DNA of 5,342 nucleotides from Actinomycetota bacterium (lineage in GTDB: Bacteria > Actinomycetota > Actinomycetes > Nanopelagicales > Nanopelagicaceae): assembly GCA_947380835.1 (NCBI GenBank), contig CANCSL010000062.1, forward strand, positions 1 to 5,342, written 5' to 3'. Both the position numbers and the translations under genes were made by a program. The notes under the pieces were generated by a model, which was not told the origin of the DNA, did no database searches, and was given only the letters and a program-made list of their open reading frames with translations. Shown here piece by piece: positions 3,873 through 5,342 of this stretch. Each line of letters starts with the position of its first letter. The first letter of the stretch is position 1.

Positions 3873-5270
3873 TTATTTAGACTTTGCCGACTTCGCTAAG
3901 GCGATTACGGCGTTCGCGACAGCCGGCGTGACAGCTGGGTCAAAAACGCTGGGAATGATGAAAGTTGCGTTCAGCTGATCTGCGCTTACACAGCCGGCAA
4001 TGGCGTTGGCAGCAAGAGCCAACATTTCATCTGTCACTTTCGTGACGCCTGCATCCAAGAGTCCGCGGAAGATTCCGGGAAAAGCCAAGACGTTGTTGAT
4101 CTGGTTGGGATAATCGCTTCGGCCGGTACCAACAATGGCAGCGTGCTTGGAAGCAATAACTGGATCAATCTCAGGATCTGGATTAGCCATGGCAAGCACG
4201 ATGGATTGTGGCGCCATGCCCGCAATATCGGCTTCCTTGAGGATGTTTGGCGCACTCACACCGATGAAGACATCGGCACCGACAAGAGCCTCTCCTAAAG
4301 TGCAATCACGGCTTTCTGGGTTGGTGTTATCAATCAACCACTCACGCATTTTGTTGACGCGAGGTGAACCCTTATGAATCGAGCCCTTGGAGTCAAAAGC
4401 AATAATGTTCGTGGCACCTTGCAAGATCAAAAGTCGAATGATCGCATTTCCAGCAGCGCCCGCACCACTGAGGACGATCCGAACGTCCGCAAGATTTTTC
4501 TTTACCAGTTTCAACGAGTTGATCAGAGCTGCAAGCACCACGATTGCAGTTCCGTGTTGATCGTCGTGAAAGACTGGAATATCGAGTAATTCCTTGAGGC
4601 GTTCTTCGATTTCAAAGCAACGAGGAGCCGAAATATCTTCTAGGTTAATGCCACCAAAACCTGGCGCAATCCACTGAATCGCTTTAATAATCTCTTCGGT
4701 GTCTTGGGTATCTAAACAGATTGGCCAAGCATCGACATTGCCGAATCGCTTGAAGAGAACAGCTTTACCTTCCATAACAGGCATTGCAGCTTCGGGGCCG
4801 ATGTTTCCTAATCCCAAAACTGCAGAACCATCTGTCACGACGGCAACTGTGTTTCGCTTGATCGTCAAATGGCGAGCATCAGATTTATCAGCAGCAATTG
4901 CCAGACACACACGAGCTACGCCAGGAGTGTAAGCGCGAGAAAGGTCATCACGGGTCTTCAATGGAACTTTAGATTGAACTTCTAACTTTCCACCAAGGTG
5001 AAGAAGGAAAGTGCGGTCGCTGACATTGCGAACAGTAATTTGAGGTGAAGCCGCCTTGATTGCATCAGTAATAACGATTCCATGATCGGCATCAATGGCA
5101 TCACAAGTTACGTCGATAACTACGTGATCTTGCAAAGATTCAACAACGTCTAGCGCAGTAAGTGTTCCACCAGCTTCGGCGATAACCGCCGGGATTAACG
5201 ATGTCGGAGCGATGCTCATGTCAGTTTCAATACGAATCGTTATTCCATAACCAGGGCTGGTGCTCTTCAT
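3873..5270 (-). CDS. NAD-type malic enzyme with N-terminal ACT-like domain, 465 aa
   Basis: It catalyses oxidative decarboxylation of malate to pyruvate and CO2 with reduction of NAD(P), in the cytoplasm, linking the TCA cycle to pyruvate. Residues about 8-85 form an ACT-like domain (TIRIETD, GGTLTALDVVES), which usually binds a small effector; the effector here is unknown. The malic domain follows: RAYTPGVARVC (112-122) with the probable catalytic Tyr114; VVTDGSAVLGLGNIGP (144-159); MEGKAVLFKRFG (166-177) with Lys169; the metal-site motif NLEDISAPRCFEIE (209-222) with E211/D212; and HDDQHGTA (235-242). The NAD-binding Rossmann fold has GAGAAGNA (269-276). An Asp at the end of the next strand (D293) suggests NAD preference, which sequence alone does not settle. 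Length matches actinobacterial homologues. The start has GGAG six bases upstream. The DNA upstream holds short inverted repeats that could be regulatory. Confidence 0.96.
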   Translation of the reverse strand: MKSTSPGYGITIRIETDMSIAPTSLIPAVIAEAGGTLTALDVVESLQDHVVIDVTCDAIDADHGIVITDAIKAASPQITVRNVSDRTFLLHLGGKLEVQSKVPLKTRDDLSRAYTPGVARVCLAIAADKSDARHLTIKRNTVAVVTDGSAVLGLGNIGPEAAMPVMEGKAVLFKRFGNVDAWPICLDTQDTEEIIKAIQWIAPGFGGINLEDISAPRCFEIEERLKELLDIPVFHDDQHGTAIVVLAALINSLKLVKKNLADVRIVLSGAGAAGNAIIRLLILQGATNIIAFDSKGSIHKGSPRVNKMREWLIDNTNPESRDCTLGEALVGADVFIGVSAPNILKEADIAGMAPQSIVLAMANPDPEIDPVIASKHAAIVGTGRSDYPNQINNVLAFPGIFRGLLDAGVTKVTDEMLALAANAIAGCVSADQLNATFIIPSVFDPAVTPAVANAVIALAKSAKSK

Positions 5271-5276
5271 ATAAGA

Positions 5277-5280
5277 CTCC
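5277..5280 (-). promoter_or_regulatory. Shine-Dalgarno GGAG of the malic enzyme gene
   Basis: On the minus strand GGAG lies six bases before the ATG at 5270. It supports this start over the internal Met18, which would remove the first strand of the ACT-like domain. Confidence 0.7.
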
Positions 5281-5300
5281 GTCGTCTATTTAGTGTGTTA

Positions 5301-5333
5301 GTTAATGCTTAACGCTGAGCGTAGCGGGGCTAC
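5301..5333. repeat. Three consecutive short inverted repeats upstream of the malic enzyme gene
   Basis: GTTAATGCTTAAC (5301-5313) is a perfect 5-3-5 inverted repeat. ACGCTGAGCGT (5312-5322) is a 4-3-4 one, and GTAGCGGGGCTAC (5321-5333) another perfect 5-3-5. They overlap by only one or two bases and lie 31-63 bases before the malic enzyme ATG. They could be operator half-sites, the end of an upstream terminator, or, less likely, chance. The window ends at 5342, so the neighbouring gene cannot be seen. Confidence 0.4.
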
Positions 5334-5342
5334 TTTCGAGTA

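Noticed and set aside
5305..5342. Plus-strand frame from ATG 5305 running off the window end
   Set aside because: Only twelve codons, no Shine-Dalgarno, and minus-strand frames over the same bases are open too. It is noted under the inverted-repeat finding instead of being called.
1..5342. CRISPR array, rRNA genes, insertion sequence or toxin-antitoxin pair
   Set aside because: No spaced repeats, rRNA-like stretches, transposase motifs or paired small genes were seen on either strand.

Overview
The window looks like a piece of an actinobacterial chromosome with moderate GC. The malic enzyme has the N-terminal ACT-type extension and sequence style of high-GC Gram-positive enzymes. The tRNA-Lys fragment carries no encoded CCA. 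A small secreted protein ends in a Cys-containing basic tail that I associate, from memory, with freshwater nanopelagic Actinobacteria (the acI / Planktophila group). The lineage is an inference; no database was searched.

Layout. Positions 1-295 look like the end of an integrated element. They hold a tandem 12-base repeat and then a tRNA-Lys(CUU) 3' half that begins inside the anticodon stem and has no matching 5' half, as tyrosine-recombinase integration into a tRNA gene would leave. From about 297 rightward the sequence is ordinary chromosome. A plus-strand cluster of four genes follows: a VOC/glyoxalase-like protein (373-753), a YciI-like protein (784-1155), a 46-residue DUF2256 zinc-ribbon-type protein (1197-1337), and an iron-sulfur bacterial cryptochrome/photolyase (1337-2809). 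The DUF2256 stop and the photolyase GTG start share one base. The photolyase has four cysteines at the spacing I recall for the [4Fe-4S] ligands of Agrobacterium PhrB, so DNA photorepair or blue-light sensing is the clearest function of this cluster.

A minus-strand set converges on the photolyase, with only 8 bases between the stop codons. In transcription order it is: an NAD-type malic enzyme (5270-3873), two hairpin-forming stretches, a small protein resembling the bacterial eRF1-like (baeRF) family (3773-3360), and a small secreted protein (3297-2818). At two starts (1197 plus and 3297 minus) a TANNNT hexamer sits exactly at -12 to -7 from the ATG, which is the geometry of leaderless transcripts. 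Other genes (baeRF-like, malic enzyme, YciI-like) have visible Shine-Dalgarno sequences.

I found no CRISPR array, rRNA, insertion sequence or obviously new defence system. The best leads are the attachment-site scar, the small DUF2256 gene coupled to the photolyase, the leaderless starts, and the structured intergenic regions around the malic enzyme.
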